Positions 1-10,216 of a DNA stretch of 35,460 nucleotides are shown here, in pieces. The translations under genes were made by a program, and so were the position numbers. The stretch spans positions 1 to 35,460 of the forward strand of contig JAIFNL010000182.1 of assembly GCA_020047755.1 (NCBI GenBank), in the 5' to 3' direction. Each line of letters begins with the position of its first letter. The stretch's first letter is position 1. Source of the stretch: Bacteroidota bacterium. GTDB lineage: Bacteria; Bacteroidota; Bacteroidia; Bacteroidales; JAIFNL01. The notes beneath the pieces are model-generated. The model was not told the DNA's origin and ran no database searches. It saw nothing but the letters and a program-made list of their open reading frames with translations.

Positions 1-2
1 TT

Positions 3-699
3 TCGGTAGTTATTCCTTGCAAAAACGAAGCTGGAAACATTGAAGACGCGGTTAAACGCGTTCCGAACATGGGAAAACACACTGAAATTATTTTTTGTGA
101 TGACAAATCGACCGATGGAACACCCGATATAGTACGCGAAATGATGCAAAAATATCCGCAACGCGACATAAAACTTTATGATGGACCCGGAATTAGCAAA
201 TCGGAGAACGTTTGGACTGGTTTTGACCGTGCCGAAGGCGATATTTTGATGATTCTTGATGCCGATTTGACCGTTATCCCTGAAGAATTGCCTTATTTTT
301 ACGATGCAATTGCCAAAAGGCGCGGAGAGTACATCAACGGTTCGCGTTTGGTTTATCCTATGCACAATAAGGCAATGAAGTTGTTCAATATAATTGGAAA
401 TAAGTTCTTTAGCTTATTTTTCTCGTATATTTTAGATTCGAGTGTGAAAGACTAAAGTAGTGTGGCGGCGTGATTATGAGCGCATTAAAAAACTTCGCAA
501 TACTTGGGGAGTAAGAGACCGCTGGGGCGATTATGAACTTATTTTTGGTGCTAACAAATTTAATTTGAAGCATTTAGACTTACCTGTGCATTACTACGAG
601 CGCACGTATGGTGATACAAAAATGACTGGAGTAATTAAAAATGGCTGGATAATGCTAAAAATGAGTTTTGCAGCATTGTTTAAAATCAAGTTTCATTGA
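3..699 (+). pseudogene. Family 2 glycosyltransferase (dolichyl-P-mannose synthase-like), 5' truncated by window edge, internally frameshifted
   Basis: Frame from base 3 reads SVVIPCKNEAGNIEDAVKRVPNMGKHTEIIFCDDKSTDGTPDIV...DADLTVIPEEL (GT-A fold, DxD-like DAD), stops at 453-455; the continuation WRRDYERIKKLRNTWGVRDRWGDYELIFGANKF is in another frame from ~463 to 699. Confidence 0.75.
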
Positions 700-848
700 A
701 TTTATTCCTGTTTTCTTTTTCTTTGTATATTCAATATTACTTATTAATTTCTTATTTATCAACAATTTATTGTGTTATTTATATAATTATTATTGGGTAG
801 ATTAAAATATTTTAAGAAAAAAAAAATTTTTAATTCTATTTTATTTAT

Positions 849-856
849 TACATTTG
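849..856 (+). promoter_or_regulatory. Possible Bacteroidota -7 element (TACATTTG) upstream of hemerythrin genes
   Basis: Matches TAnnTTTG; no clear -33 TTTG; ~240 nt upstream of the ATG. Confidence 0.3.
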
Positions 857-1093
857 TAATATAAATACTAAAAACTGAGACTATTTTAAATAGAGGAATA
901 ATAGATGTTAGATATTTAATTTCTTGAAAATAAGTGCAATACCTATTTTCTGTTAGAACAATTAGATTCCGTTATCATTAAAAGAACAGTCGGTATTTTT
1001 ATTGTGTTTTTTATTTGAGAGTGTAAATAGTTTTTTTGTGTTTCTAATTTTTTTTTATTATTAGAAAATATATTTTAAAAATTTATTTATTAT

Positions 1094-1495
1094 ATGCTAG
1101 ATTGGAAAAATGAATATTCACTTGGTATTCAAGAAATTGATAACCAGCATATAAAGCTTATCGAATTGATTAATAGGCTTTACGATGCATTTATAAAACG
1201 AAAACAAGCAGAAGAAGTACTCAAAGTGATTAAAGAGTTATCTGATTATACAGAAGAACATTTTTCAACTGAAGAGGTTTATTTTAGGCGTTTTAATTAT
1301 GCCGAAACCACAGAGCACATTAAAGAGCATCACTTTTTTATACAAAAAGTGAAAGAATTTCAGGCGCAAGCAAAAGAAAACCCGGGCAGGTATGTGTTTA
1401 ATATTATTACTTTTTTACAAGATTGGATAGTGAATCATATCACAGTAACTGATAAAAAATATATTGAGTGTTTTAAAAGAAATGAGGTATTTTAA
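1094..1495 (+). CDS. Bacteriohemerythrin
   Basis: IDNQHIKL, HFSTEE, HIKEHH and HITVTD iron-ligand motifs in canonical order. Confidence 0.9.
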   Translation: MLDWKNEYSLGIQEIDNQHIKLIELINRLYDAFIKRKQAEEVLKVIKELSDYTEEHFSTEEVYFRRFNYAETTEHIKEHHFFIQKVKEFQAQAKENPGRYVFNIITFLQDWIVNHITVTDKKYIECFKRNEVF

Positions 1496-1512
1496 CTAGT
1501 AAAAAATATAAA

Positions 1513-1917
1513 ATGAAAGAATTATTTGTATGGAATCAAACTTATGAGCTTGGTATTCAAACTATTGACGAGCAACATAAAAAATGGCTTGGTATTATGA
1601 ACAAGCTATATAATTCATTTGTAAAAAAAGAAGCTTCTGATAAAGTGCTTTCCATAATTAAAGAAATGGAAGATTATACAATCTATCACTTTTCGAGTGA
1701 AGAACGCTTCTTTAAGCAATTTGGATTTATTCAGGAATCAGCTCATTTAAAATTACATAACGATTTTAAATTGGAATTGAAGAAGTTAAAAACAGAGTAT
1801 GAAAAAAGCCCTTTGAGTTTGACATACAAATTAATGACTTTTATGCAAACTTGGCTTAGAGCTCATATTTTAGAAGCCGATAAACAGTATGTGAGTTTGC
1901 TGAAAGGAAAAATTTAA
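1513..1917 (+). CDS. Bacteriohemerythrin (tandem paralog)
   Basis: IDEQHKKW, HFSSEE, HLKLH, HILEADKQY ligand motifs; 17 nt after the preceding paralog. Confidence 0.9.
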   Translation: MKELFVWNQTYELGIQTIDEQHKKWLGIMNKLYNSFVKKEASDKVLSIIKEMEDYTIYHFSSEERFFKQFGFIQESAHLKLHNDFKLELKKLKTEYEKSPLSLTYKLMTFMQTWLRAHILEADKQYVSLLKGKI

Positions 1918-1952
1918 TTTTTTTTGAAAATATAAACAAAAAACGATTTTAT

Positions 1953-1983
1953 AATTCACTAAAAAGAACTTTTTTAGTGAATT
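1953..1983 (+). terminator. 13-bp hairpin between hemerythrins and phosphatase gene
   Basis: AATTCACTAAAAA / TTTTTAGTGAATT, perfect 13 bp, 5-nt loop, followed by T-rich tract. Confidence 0.55.
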
Positions 1984-1998
1984 TTAATTGTAACACTA

Positions 1999-4644
1999 AT
2001 GATAAAAATAAAGCTTTATAGTATATTTTTAACCTCATTTCTCTTTTTTTTTGCACACACAAACGCAAAAGATGCGCCTTTGGTGAGCAAAGGAAAGATA
2101 AATTTGTCGGATTATGATTTTGGTAGCAATGAAATTATTGATTTAGATGGCGAATGGGAGTTTTATTATCAGAAACTTTACTCACCTGAAGCCTTTATTG
2201 AGCAATCCTTTGCACCCGAATACTTTGTTTTGCCACAAATTTGGAATGATAATTATTTGAAAGGGAAAAAATTAAGCCCGTATTCTTATGCTACATATAG
2301 GTTGCAATTAGTATTGCAAAAAGGAAAACGCTATGGATTAAAATTTCCATATCAAGCTACCGCATTTAAAGGATACATTAATGGCGAGCTCGTTTTTCAG
2401 TCGGGAAATGTGTCGGTGCAAAAAGATAGTATTGTACCATCATACATCAATCAATTTTATTTTTTTCAGGCTAAAAGTGCTGAAAATGAGATTATTTTGC
2501 AAGTTGCAAACAACTCACACCGAAAAGGAGGAACGTGGAGTTCTATCCTGCTTGGTTCAAAAACACAAATGGAAAATGCACGACATTACTCTATTTTTGT
2601 TGAAATTTTTATTGCCGGAGCCTTATTTATCATGGCTTTTTTTCATTTTATACAGTACTTTAATCGAAATAATGAACCCGCATTACTTTCTTTTTCCATT
2701 TTTTATTTCATTGTGTTTGCGCGACTTATTACAACCGGCGAACGTGTTTTATTAATGGGTTTTCCATATTTAGAATTTGAATTGTATAACAAAATAGAGT
2801 ATTTATCCTTCTTTTTAGCTGTGCCCGCTTTCCTTTTTTTTATAGAAAAGCTATTTATTGGATTGATTTCCAAAAGAATGCAATTTATTGTACTTGTTAT
2901 TCCAGCTATTTTTAGCATTATTACTTTATTTTCTACCGTTAGTTTTTATTCTTATCTTATTATACCTTTTCAAATAATAGCGTTGTTAGGTATTTTGTAT
3001 TCTATTTATTTGATTTACAAAGCTATAAAGCAAAAGAAAAAAGGGGCGAGATTGATATTTATTGGTACTTTTATTATTATAATTGGTACTGTAAATGATA
3101 TTTTCTACACCAATCAAACCTTTAATACCATCGAGATGACTCACTATTGTGTACTGGTATTCTCTATTTTTCAGGCAGTTGCAGTTTCTTTGAATGTAAT
3201 GGAAATTGAAAATAAAAACAATAAACTCGAAGCTGAATTTAATACCACTAAATATTTGAGCGAAGTTGGCAAGCAAATTACATCTTCTCTCGATACCCAA
3301 AGTATATTTAAGACTGTGCATCAATATCTTATAGAAATGATGCAGATAGATATTTTGAAAGTTGGATTGGTGGAGAATAATAAAAAAAGAGTATTTTTAT
3401 TTGATACAAAAACACAAGGATTATTTCCTTTAGAAACAAAAAATGAGGTATTTGAAGAGGAGTTAGAGGCTTGGTGCGCAAAGCACAAAAAGCCAATTTT
3501 ACTCAATTCGATTGGTAGCAATTTCGATGCTTTTCAATTTACCCAAAGTAAAATTGGTAATTCAAAAGCAAAATCAATTATCTTTCTGCCACTCATTAAG
3601 TTAGATGCTGTTGTTGGATACATCAACATTCAAAGTTCTGTTGAAAATTCTTATACTCAAAACCATTTGAATATTATAGAAAGTATCATTGCTTATGCGT
3701 TTATAGCTTATGCGAATGCAAAATCGTTTGAACAAATACAAGAGCAAAAGACTGAAATAGAGGTACAAAGAGATTTATCGATGAAGCAAGAGAAAGAAAT
3801 TACTTCGAGCATCAACTATGCAAGTCGCATACAGCATGCAATGCTTCCTGCCGAAACTCTTTTTGAGGAGAATTTTGACGAGCATTTTATCTTTTTTAGA
3901 CCAAGAGATATTGTAAGTGGCGATTTTTATTGGGTTCGCAAAGTGGAAGATACCATTATTATTGTGGCTGCCGATTGCACAGGACACGGAGTTCCGGGAG
4001 CATTTGTAAGTATGTTAGGTATTTCTATCCTCAATAAAATAAATATTAAAGCCAATAAAACTAAGGCTGGAGATATATTAGATATTTTGCGAGAAGAAAT
4101 AAAATTTGCATTGAAACAAACCGGAAAAGACCACGAGTTGCGCGATGGAATGGACTTGTCGCTTTGCTTGATAAATATGAAAACCAAAGAGTTACAGTTT
4201 GCTGGTGCAAATAATCATTTGTATATTATAACCAAAAATAAGCTAAGTACTGCAACTTTGAATGAATTGACTCAAAATCCGGCAGTTGGTGTTTTTTCAG
4301 AAACAGCAGATTCAAATTTGAATTATTTAATTGAAATTAAGGCAGATAGACAACCGATAGGTATTTACAGAAAAGAATACTCCTTTACTACGCACACATT
4401 CAATATTCATCAAGGTGATAAGATTTATATGTTTTCCGATGGTTTTGTCGATCAATTTGGAGGAGATAAAGGACATAAATTTAGAAGTAAATATTTTAAG
4501 GAATTACTTTTGCAAATTCAAAATGAAAATCTGCCAAAACAGCATGATATTATTGAAAATACATTCGATGAATGGAAGCGAGACAGAAAACAGATTGACG
4601 ATGTGTTAGTTATGGGAATTAAAATTAAAAAGGAACTGGTTTAG
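1999..4644 (+). CDS. 7TM-DISM-type membrane sensor with GAF and SpoIIE/PP2C-like phosphatase domain
   Basis: Signal peptide, extracellular IDLDGEWEFYYQKLYSPEAF domain, multiple TM helices, GAF-like region, then SGDFYWVRKVEDTIIIVAADCTGHGVPGAFVSMLG ... MFSDGFVDQFGG ... QIDDVLVMGIKI typical of SpoIIE. Confidence 0.85.
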   Translation: MIKIKLYSIFLTSFLFFFAHTNAKDAPLVSKGKINLSDYDFGSNEIIDLDGEWEFYYQKLYSPEAFIEQSFAPEYFVLPQIWNDNYLKGKKLSPYSYATYRLQLVLQKGKRYGLKFPYQATAFKGYINGELVFQSGNVSVQKDSIVPSYINQFYFFQAKSAENEIILQVANNSHRKGGTWSSILLGSKTQMENARHYSIFVEIFIAGALFIMAFFHFIQYFNRNNEPALLSFSIFYFIVFARLITTGERVLLMGFPYLEFELYNKIEYLSFFLAVPAFLFFIEKLFIGLISKRMQFIVLVIPAIFSIITLFSTVSFYSYLIIPFQIIALLGILYSIYLIYKAIKQKKKGARLIFIGTFIIIIGTVNDIFYTNQTFNTIEMTHYCVLVFSIFQAVAVSLNVMEIENKNNKLEAEFNTTKYLSEVGKQITSSLDTQSIFKTVHQYLIEMMQIDILKVGLVENNKKRVFLFDTKTQGLFPLETKNEVFEEELEAWCAKHKKPILLNSIGSNFDAFQFTQSKIGNSKAKSIIFLPLIKLDAVVGYINIQSSVENSYTQNHLNIIESIIAYAFIAYANAKSFEQIQEQKTEIEVQRDLSMKQEKEITSSINYASRIQHAMLPAETLFEENFDEHFIFFRPRDIVSGDFYWVRKVEDTIIIVAADCTGHGVPGAFVSMLGISILNKINIKANKTKAGDILDILREEIKFALKQTGKDHELRDGMDLSLCLINMKTKELQFAGANNHLYIITKNKLSTATLNELTQNPAVGVFSETADSNLNYLIEIKADRQPIGIYRKEYSFTTHTFNIHQGDKIYMFSDGFVDQFGGDKGHKFRSKYFKELLLQIQNENLPKQHDIIENTFDEWKRDRKQIDDVLVMGIKIKKELV

Positions 4645-4741
4645 CTACTATTTAATTATACGATATTTTTTAAATTACAGCGAGGGTTATTTAGAATCTC
4701 ACTAAATTATTGATTCTATTTTTGAGCTATTTTTTTTTTAG

Positions 4742-4749
4742 TATATTTG
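4742..4749 (+). promoter_or_regulatory. Possible -7 element (TATATTTG) of the rubrerythrin gene; TTTG at 4721-4724
   Basis: TTTG N17 TATATTTG, close to TTTG N19-21 TAnnTTTG; ~55 nt upstream of ATG. Confidence 0.45.
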
Positions 4750-4805
4750 TTCAAAATTTAATTCACAAATTCTATTCTTATTAAATATTACATAAAATAC
4801 TTAAA

Positions 4806-5381
4806 ATGAAGAGTTTAAAAGGAACAAAAACAGAACAAAACTTATTAAAAGCTTTTGCTGGCGAATCGCAAGCTCGTATGCGTTACAATTATTTTGCCGA
4901 AAAAGCAAGAGAAGAAGGATTAGAGCAAATTGCTGCTCTTTTTGAAGAAACTGCGATTAATGAAAAAGCACACGCACGTCGCTTTTTCGATTTTTTAGAA
5001 GGTGGAGGAGTTGAAATTACAGCTATGTATCCTGCTGGAATGGTGGGCGATACGCTTCAAAACTTGAAAGCCGCTGCCGATGGCGAAAACGAAGAATGGA
5101 CTGAGCTTTACCCTGAATTTGCTCGCATAGCAACTGAAGAGGGATTTCCGGCGGTGGCTTCGGCTTTTAAATTAATTGCTAAAGTCGAAAAAGAGCACGA
5201 AGAACGTTACAGAACGCTATATAATAATTTAGAAGCAGGAAAAGTGTTTATGCGTGGCGACAAAATTATGTGGAAATGCAGAAACTGTGGCTATATTCAC
5301 GAAGGCGAAAGTGCTCCAAAAACTTGCCCAACTTGCTTATTCCCACAGTCTTATTTCGAGATTAAAGAAACAAACTATTAG
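4806..5381 (+). CDS. rbr: Rubrerythrin
   Basis: [43 protein letters not shown] diiron motif plus C-terminal rubredoxin-like CRNCGY...[11 protein letters not shown]. Confidence 0.92.
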   Translation: MKSLKGTKTEQNLLKAFAGESQARMRYNYFAEKAREEGLEQIAALFEETAINEKAHARRFFDFLEGGGVEITAMYPAGMVGDTLQNLKAAADGENEEWTELYPEFARIATEEGFPAVASAFKLIAKVEKEHEERYRTLYNNLEAGKVFMRGDKIMWKCRNCGYIHEGESAPKTCPTCLFPQSYFEIKETNY

Positions 5382-5399
5382 TTTGTATTCTGAATTATA

Positions 5400-5435
5400 A
5401 AAAAAGCCGTAAAATTTTTATTTTGCGGCTTTTTT
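5400..5435. terminator. Bidirectional intrinsic terminator between converging genes
   Basis: AAAAAAGCCGTAAAA tttta-type loop TTTTGCGGCTTTTTT. Confidence 0.8.
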
Positions 5436-5467
5436 TGAAAAATGTATGTTGCTTTTAATCACTAAAT

Positions 5468-6205
5468 TTACTGCTTTAATGCTGCTTTTGTAAAAATATA
5501 TTCAGGAATATTTTGGTCAAATTTCATGTCAATTATATTAAATTCAGTGCCTTCGCCTTGTTTTAGCATATCTTTGTAAAGCATTTTTGTTGGAAACCAC
5601 CGATTTTGTATTTTTTTCACTTCCGAAAAACTTGTGCGTTTCAATAGTTGTCCACTTTTTGCATACAATTCTTCTTTTAATGGCACAAAACGCTCTGTAT
5701 CAATCCAAATTTTGCGCGAGTAGTAAGCCAAACCTTGTACTTTGGCTGTAAGTTCGAGCAAATGAGTGTTCCTTTGGTCAATTGTTTCGTTTTTAATAAA
5801 TTTTGCGGTATAAATATCCGTGAGTTTTCTATCGTCCATCATATCTTCATACGACAAGTCGGAGCCCATAACCGACTGCCGGAGCATGTGTCCCGAAATT
5901 TGCATCGTGCGGTCGGTTGACGGCGAATAAATCCAGAGTTTGTCTTCTAACTTTAGCATTTTAGTTCCTTGCTCGCGGGCTGGCGATAAATATTCTGTAA
6001 AAGCTTTTTGGTTGCCTACCGAGTGCGATTTTGAAGTAATTGTTCTGCTACTGCGTTTTGTGTGGATAGTCATAGATGATTCTACTATTCTATTTTTGGA
6101 CGACATATTTTTATCTACTTTTTCCATAATTTCGAGTGCATTTTGTGCCGAAATAGACGAAAAAATCAAAGAGACTGTAATGCTTAAAATTAATTGTTTG
6201 AGCAT
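5468..6205 (-). CDS. Outer membrane lipoprotein-sorting protein (LolA-like fold)
   Basis: Signal peptide; SPAREQGTKMLKLEDKLWIYSPSTDRTMQISGHMLRQSVMGSDLSYEDM, typical of the family. Confidence 0.85.
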   Translation of the reverse strand: MLKQLILSITVSLIFSSISAQNALEIMEKVDKNMSSKNRIVESSMTIHTKRSSRTITSKSHSVGNQKAFTEYLSPAREQGTKMLKLEDKLWIYSPSTDRTMQISGHMLRQSVMGSDLSYEDMMDDRKLTDIYTAKFIKNETIDQRNTHLLELTAKVQGLAYYSRKIWIDTERFVPLKEELYAKSGQLLKRTSFSEVKKIQNRWFPTKMLYKDMLKQGEGTEFNIIDMKFDQNIPEYIFTKAALKQ

Positions 6206-6278
6206 AAATTTATTTTTTAGTTAATACAAAAAAAATGATATTTTCGAATATTCTACTATTTTCTTGTAGGAAAACAAA

Positions 6279-6680
6279 CTAGCTAGTAATCCATTCCATT
6301 GCGGAAATTTCGTTTTTAAAATACTTAATATCAATTGGTTGTATATTTTTAGCTTCGTTGGCTTGTTGCACTGAAATACTCGAAAATATATCTGCGCCAA
6401 GCACAAAAGCCAATCGTTGTACACCTGAATCTACTGCTTTTTTATTTATATTATTATCAATCCAGCTTTGAATTTCTGGCACTACTGTGTATTGCATATT
6501 TTCCATATTGTGCAGAATGTATTTAATACCCAAATTAAAAAAACTCGGAAATTCAGCCATTTCGAGCTTGAACAAATCATTTGTCATATCTTTTGTTGCT
6601 GATTTCCATGTTATTTTGATTAATTTTTGATTTTCAATAAAGTCAATATCTTTAAATCTGGAGGAACTTAATTTTTTCAT
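6279..6680 (-). CDS. Small SpoIIAA/STAS-like protein (133 aa)
   Basis: Alternating hydrophobic pattern, ending FKNEISAMEWITS; resembles the proteins at 18651 and 26825. Confidence 0.55.
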   Translation of the reverse strand: MKKLSSSRFKDIDFIENQKLIKITWKSATKDMTNDLFKLEMAEFPSFFNLGIKYILHNMENMQYTVVPEIQSWIDNNINKKAVDSGVQRLAFVLGADIFSSISVQQANEAKNIQPIDIKYFKNEISAMEWITS

Positions 6681-6779
6681 TTTTTTTAAATTTCGAGTAT
6701 TCTAAAATGTTAATTTGAACATCAAAAATAGATAATTTTTGGTAAAACGCAACATTAATATTCACTTGTTTGCTCTTTT

Positions 6780-8054
6780 TCATACTTCTAATTCTTTAAA
6801 AAGCTGAGCCGTTTTGCGTTTATAAATTCCAATTCCAGAGAGCGCATTACCTAAAACCATAGAAAATAAACCCGGAATAAAACCAATGTAATACGCCTCA
6901 GGCTTTACAATGGCACGAAAAACAGTAGGCATCATCAGACCTCCATCTTGCATAAGATTTCCTAAATTAATTCCATGGTTTTGAAGATAATATCCAGCTG
7001 CTAGCCCAATCATAGTGCCAATTATCGAGCCTATAAAACCAATAAACACAGATTCGTAAATTAGAGTTTTGTAAATATGTCGTTTTTCTTCTCCCATTGC
7101 CAGGCGTATTCCGAACTCATTATATCGACGTAAACCGCCTAAAAGTCCTGTATTCCAAAGCACTATCGACATTACAAGTATAAAAAGAAAAATCATAATT
7201 GACGACATGTTTTCCGATAAAATAATGTATTCGCCTAAGCCGTTTTGTTCGCTGAGTAACAACATTTTGGAAGCGAATTCATCGTTTATTTTTTTATGTT
7301 TGTTGTTAAATGCTTGTTTAATTTTTTCGGCATTTTCTTTATTGTAAGTATTATTATTAAAGAAACCAAGTATTTCGCCTGCTGCATTTTCCATATCAAG
7401 AGCTTTTTGGGCGTCACTCAAATCAATAAGAATTGCTCCTCTATCTAATGCCTGCATACCAAAGCGTAACGTTCCTACTATCTTAAAGTTATAAAAAGTC
7501 ATGCTGGTATTCATAGTAGAGCTAAAAAGAGTGATTTCGTCGCCTAAGCGGAGATTGAATCGTTTGAAAAAATCGTGGCTAATGAGCGCATCGCCTGATT
7601 TTGTTGGCAATTTTCCGGTTATAAGTGAATTGTGAATGTTCATTCGCTTTACTTCCTTTGATTCTGTCGAAAAAAAATCGATAGCCTGACCTGCCGCTGG
7701 TCCTTGTGCTCGTGTTTCGCCTTGTTTATCAGGTATATCCAACAAGCCACCAAATTGAATTCTAGCAGCCCAATCCATTTGCGGGTAATCTTGCTTCAGT
7801 TCAGCCATTAGTTTATCTACTTCGAGTAGAGCTAAATCATTGGGTATCTGAGTTATATTCTCGGCATAAGCCTTGGTCATTATTTTTACGTGTCCTGTGC
7901 TTAAGTTTGCATTTACGTTTACCATATCGGAAAAAACTCCGCTGAACCAAGTGCTGAAAAATACCGTGAGCGCTACACCTATTGAAATGACGATAATTGG
8001 TAGAAGACTTCTATTCTTATCGCGCAAAATACCTTTTATTAAGAATTTTATCAT
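6780..8054 (-). CDS. ABC transporter permease, FtsX/LolE/MacB-like
   Basis: N-terminal TM, periplasmic domain, three C-terminal TMs with RRYNEFGIRLAMGEEKRHIYKTLIYESVFIG. Confidence 0.88.
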   Translation of the reverse strand: MIKFLIKGILRDKNRSLLPIIVISIGVALTVFFSTWFSGVFSDMVNVNANLSTGHVKIMTKAYAENITQIPNDLALLEVDKLMAELKQDYPQMDWAARIQFGGLLDIPDKQGETRAQGPAAGQAIDFFSTESKEVKRMNIHNSLITGKLPTKSGDALISHDFFKRFNLRLGDEITLFSSTMNTSMTFYNFKIVGTLRFGMQALDRGAILIDLSDAQKALDMENAAGEILGFFNNNTYNKENAEKIKQAFNNKHKKINDEFASKMLLLSEQNGLGEYIILSENMSSIMIFLFILVMSIVLWNTGLLGGLRRYNEFGIRLAMGEEKRHIYKTLIYESVFIGFIGSIIGTMIGLAAGYYLQNHGINLGNLMQDGGLMMPTVFRAIVKPEAYYIGFIPGLFSMVLGNALSGIGIYKRKTAQLFKELEV

Positions 8055-8220
8055 TTTATATATTTTGATAATAAATTATAAGTATTTTATTATTTTATAA
8101 TTGAATATATTCTTTTATAAAAAAATAAATAATTTGAATTATTTTTAAAAAAAAGAATATAAATTTAGTTGTTTGGAAATTGAAATCAGTTTAATTATCA
8201 CAAATAAATTAGAATAATTA

Positions 8221-9390
8221 CTATTGAATTTTTCCTTTTAAAGCATCGGTTGGTTTTAATTTTGCTATTTTGCTCGCTGGCAAAAAGCTAACGATTGTAG
8301 CAGCCAAAACAACAAAAACTAGTGTTGAAACAATTAGTTCGATGCTAAAACTAGGAAAAATTCGTTCGGAAATAGCAATATTCATGTTATTCGTTCCTGC
8401 CGGCATAGCCAAGCCTGATTTACTGAGGCTCCAGAATAGAGGAGAGCCGCAAATAGCTGCTAAAATAGCTGCTAAAATGCTGTACATGCTGCCTTCTACT
8501 GTAAAAATTTTTACTACTTGCCAGCGTGTCATTCCTAATGCAATGTAAGTTCCAATTTCTTTTTGGCGTCTGAAAATTGAAAGTACTTGAGTATCAAATA
8601 TTGCCAGCAGAGCTATTAATAATAGAAGCCCGTAAAATACCACGCCAGAACCTCGTTTGGCTTCGATAATTTGGTTCAAATCGGCAAGTAAAAAATCAGT
8701 TGTTTTGAATTTCCATTTTTCGAAATCTCCTCCTTTATATTTTTCATTTACAATAAAATAGCTCGCTTGGTTCTCTAAGTTTATCATTTTTTGTAAGTTA
8801 GCTAGCGAAATCCATATTTTTCCATTATCTACACCCGGAACATCGCAATCAAAAATTTCAGATATTTCTATTTCTATCGCATCGAATGTACCATTTTTGT
8901 CGCGCCACCTTATTAATAAATTTTCTCCTTTTTTAAGTTTTAAATTTTTTGCCATTTGTTTTCCGATAATAGCTTTAATTATTTCATTTTCAGATGATAA
9001 TGCTGCCGATGGAAGTTTAACTATTTTTTGATTGGGAATAATTCCTTTGAGTAAAATACTTTGCATTCTACCTTGTGGGTAAGCAGATGCTTGCGTTAAT
9101 AAAATAGGTGTAACTTTTTGTTGTTTAATTAGTTTACTCATTTTTTTTGAGATAGGAGAGTGTGCATCTTGATAAGTGAAAACGTCGAGCGGGTCGAAGT
9201 TTTCGTGCCAAAGTTGTCCTTGTCCTATTTCCCAAGCTTGTGTGTCGTTTCTGGCTTGCAAATTCCAACCATCAATTATACCATTGTGAAAAATGATTAT
9301 TAGGTAGGCAACTGACAAAACACTGATATTGAGCCAAGTTCTTAATCCTGCACCTATTAAATTTCTTATTGCTAATTTTATTGCTAACAT
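8221..9390 (-). CDS. ABC transporter permease, FtsX/LolE/MacB-like
   Basis: FRRQKEIGTYIALGMTRWQVVKIFTVEGSMYSI motif and FtsX topology. Confidence 0.88.
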   Translation of the reverse strand: MLAIKLAIRNLIGAGLRTWLNISVLSVAYLIIIFHNGIIDGWNLQARNDTQAWEIGQGQLWHENFDPLDVFTYQDAHSPISKKMSKLIKQQKVTPILLTQASAYPQGRMQSILLKGIIPNQKIVKLPSAALSSENEIIKAIIGKQMAKNLKLKKGENLLIRWRDKNGTFDAIEIEISEIFDCDVPGVDNGKIWISLANLQKMINLENQASYFIVNEKYKGGDFEKWKFKTTDFLLADLNQIIEAKRGSGVVFYGLLLLIALLAIFDTQVLSIFRRQKEIGTYIALGMTRWQVVKIFTVEGSMYSILAAILAAICGSPLFWSLSKSGLAMPAGTNNMNIAISERIFPSFSIELIVSTLVFVVLAATIVSFLPASKIAKLKPTDALKGKIQ

Positions 9391-9502
9391 ATTTTTATTT
9401 AATTATAAATTTAAGCGATAAATAGCTGTATTTTAACTATTTTTTTATCTTAAAATTTGAAAAAAACATTACATTAATTGTCTTATTCAAAATTAGTTTG
9501 TT

Positions 9503-10186
9503 TTATTGTATTTCATCTTTTGTAATTTGCCCATCGGCAAGTGAAATCATTCTTTTCAAATAGCTCATTACTTTTTCGTCGTGAGTGGCAAAAACAAAGG
9601 TTGTTTTTAATTCTTCATTCAGCTTTAGCATGGTTTTCAATATATTATGAGAATTTTCTGAATCTAAATTTGCTGTAGGCTCATCGGCAAGCACCAATTT
9701 TGGTTTTTTTACCATCGCCCGAGCAATTGCAACCCTTTGACTTTCACCGCCCGATAATTGTGAGGGTTTTGATTTTATTTTCTCGCTAAGTCCTACCCAT
9801 TCTAAGGCTTCGAGTACAGCCTTTCGCCTTTCGCTTGCTCCCATTTTTTGTAAAAGTAGAGCAAATTCTACATTTTCATAAACTGTATAAACTGGCAATA
9901 AGTTGTAAGTCTGAAAGATAAACCCTAAATGCAAATTTCGTAATTGCGCTGATTCTTTGTGAGATAAATCGGCAATGGATTTACCTAAAACTTCAATTTT
10001 TCCTTCACTAGGCACATCAAGTGAACCTATAATGTTGAGCAAAGTTGTTTTCCCTGAGCCACTTGGACCTACTAAACCTGTAAATTCTCCCTCGTTTAAC
10101 GTTAGGTTTATTTTGTTTAGTGCAGTAAAATGGCTATTTCCAACTGCAAAACGTTTGCTCATATTATTTATTTTTATAATTTCCAT
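9503..10186 (-). CDS. ABC transporter ATP-binding protein (LolD/MacB class)
   Basis: Walker A GPSGSGKTTLL, signature LSGGESQRVAIARA, Walker B LVLADEPTANLD. Confidence 0.95.
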   Translation of the reverse strand: MEIIKINNMSKRFAVGNSHFTALNKINLTLNEGEFTGLVGPSGSGKTTLLNIIGSLDVPSEGKIEVLGKSIADLSHKESAQLRNLHLGFIFQTYNLLPVYTVYENVEFALLLQKMGASERRKAVLEALEWVGLSEKIKSKPSQLSGGESQRVAIARAMVKKPKLVLADEPTANLDSENSHNILKTMLKLNEELKTTFVFATHDEKVMSYLKRMISLADGQITKDEIQ

Positions 10187-10216
10187 AGATTTTAATTTTA
10201 AATTTTTATGTCTTTC

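Noticed and set aside
2381-2755. Overlapping ORFs inside the SpoIIE phosphatase gene (2381, 2703-, 2986-, 3321-, 3775-, 3927-, 4415)
   Set aside because: Low-complexity, shadow frames of a well-supported long CDS.
6221-6424. 67-aa minus-strand ORF
   Set aside because: Overlaps the better supported 6279-6680 SpoIIAA-like CDS in another frame.
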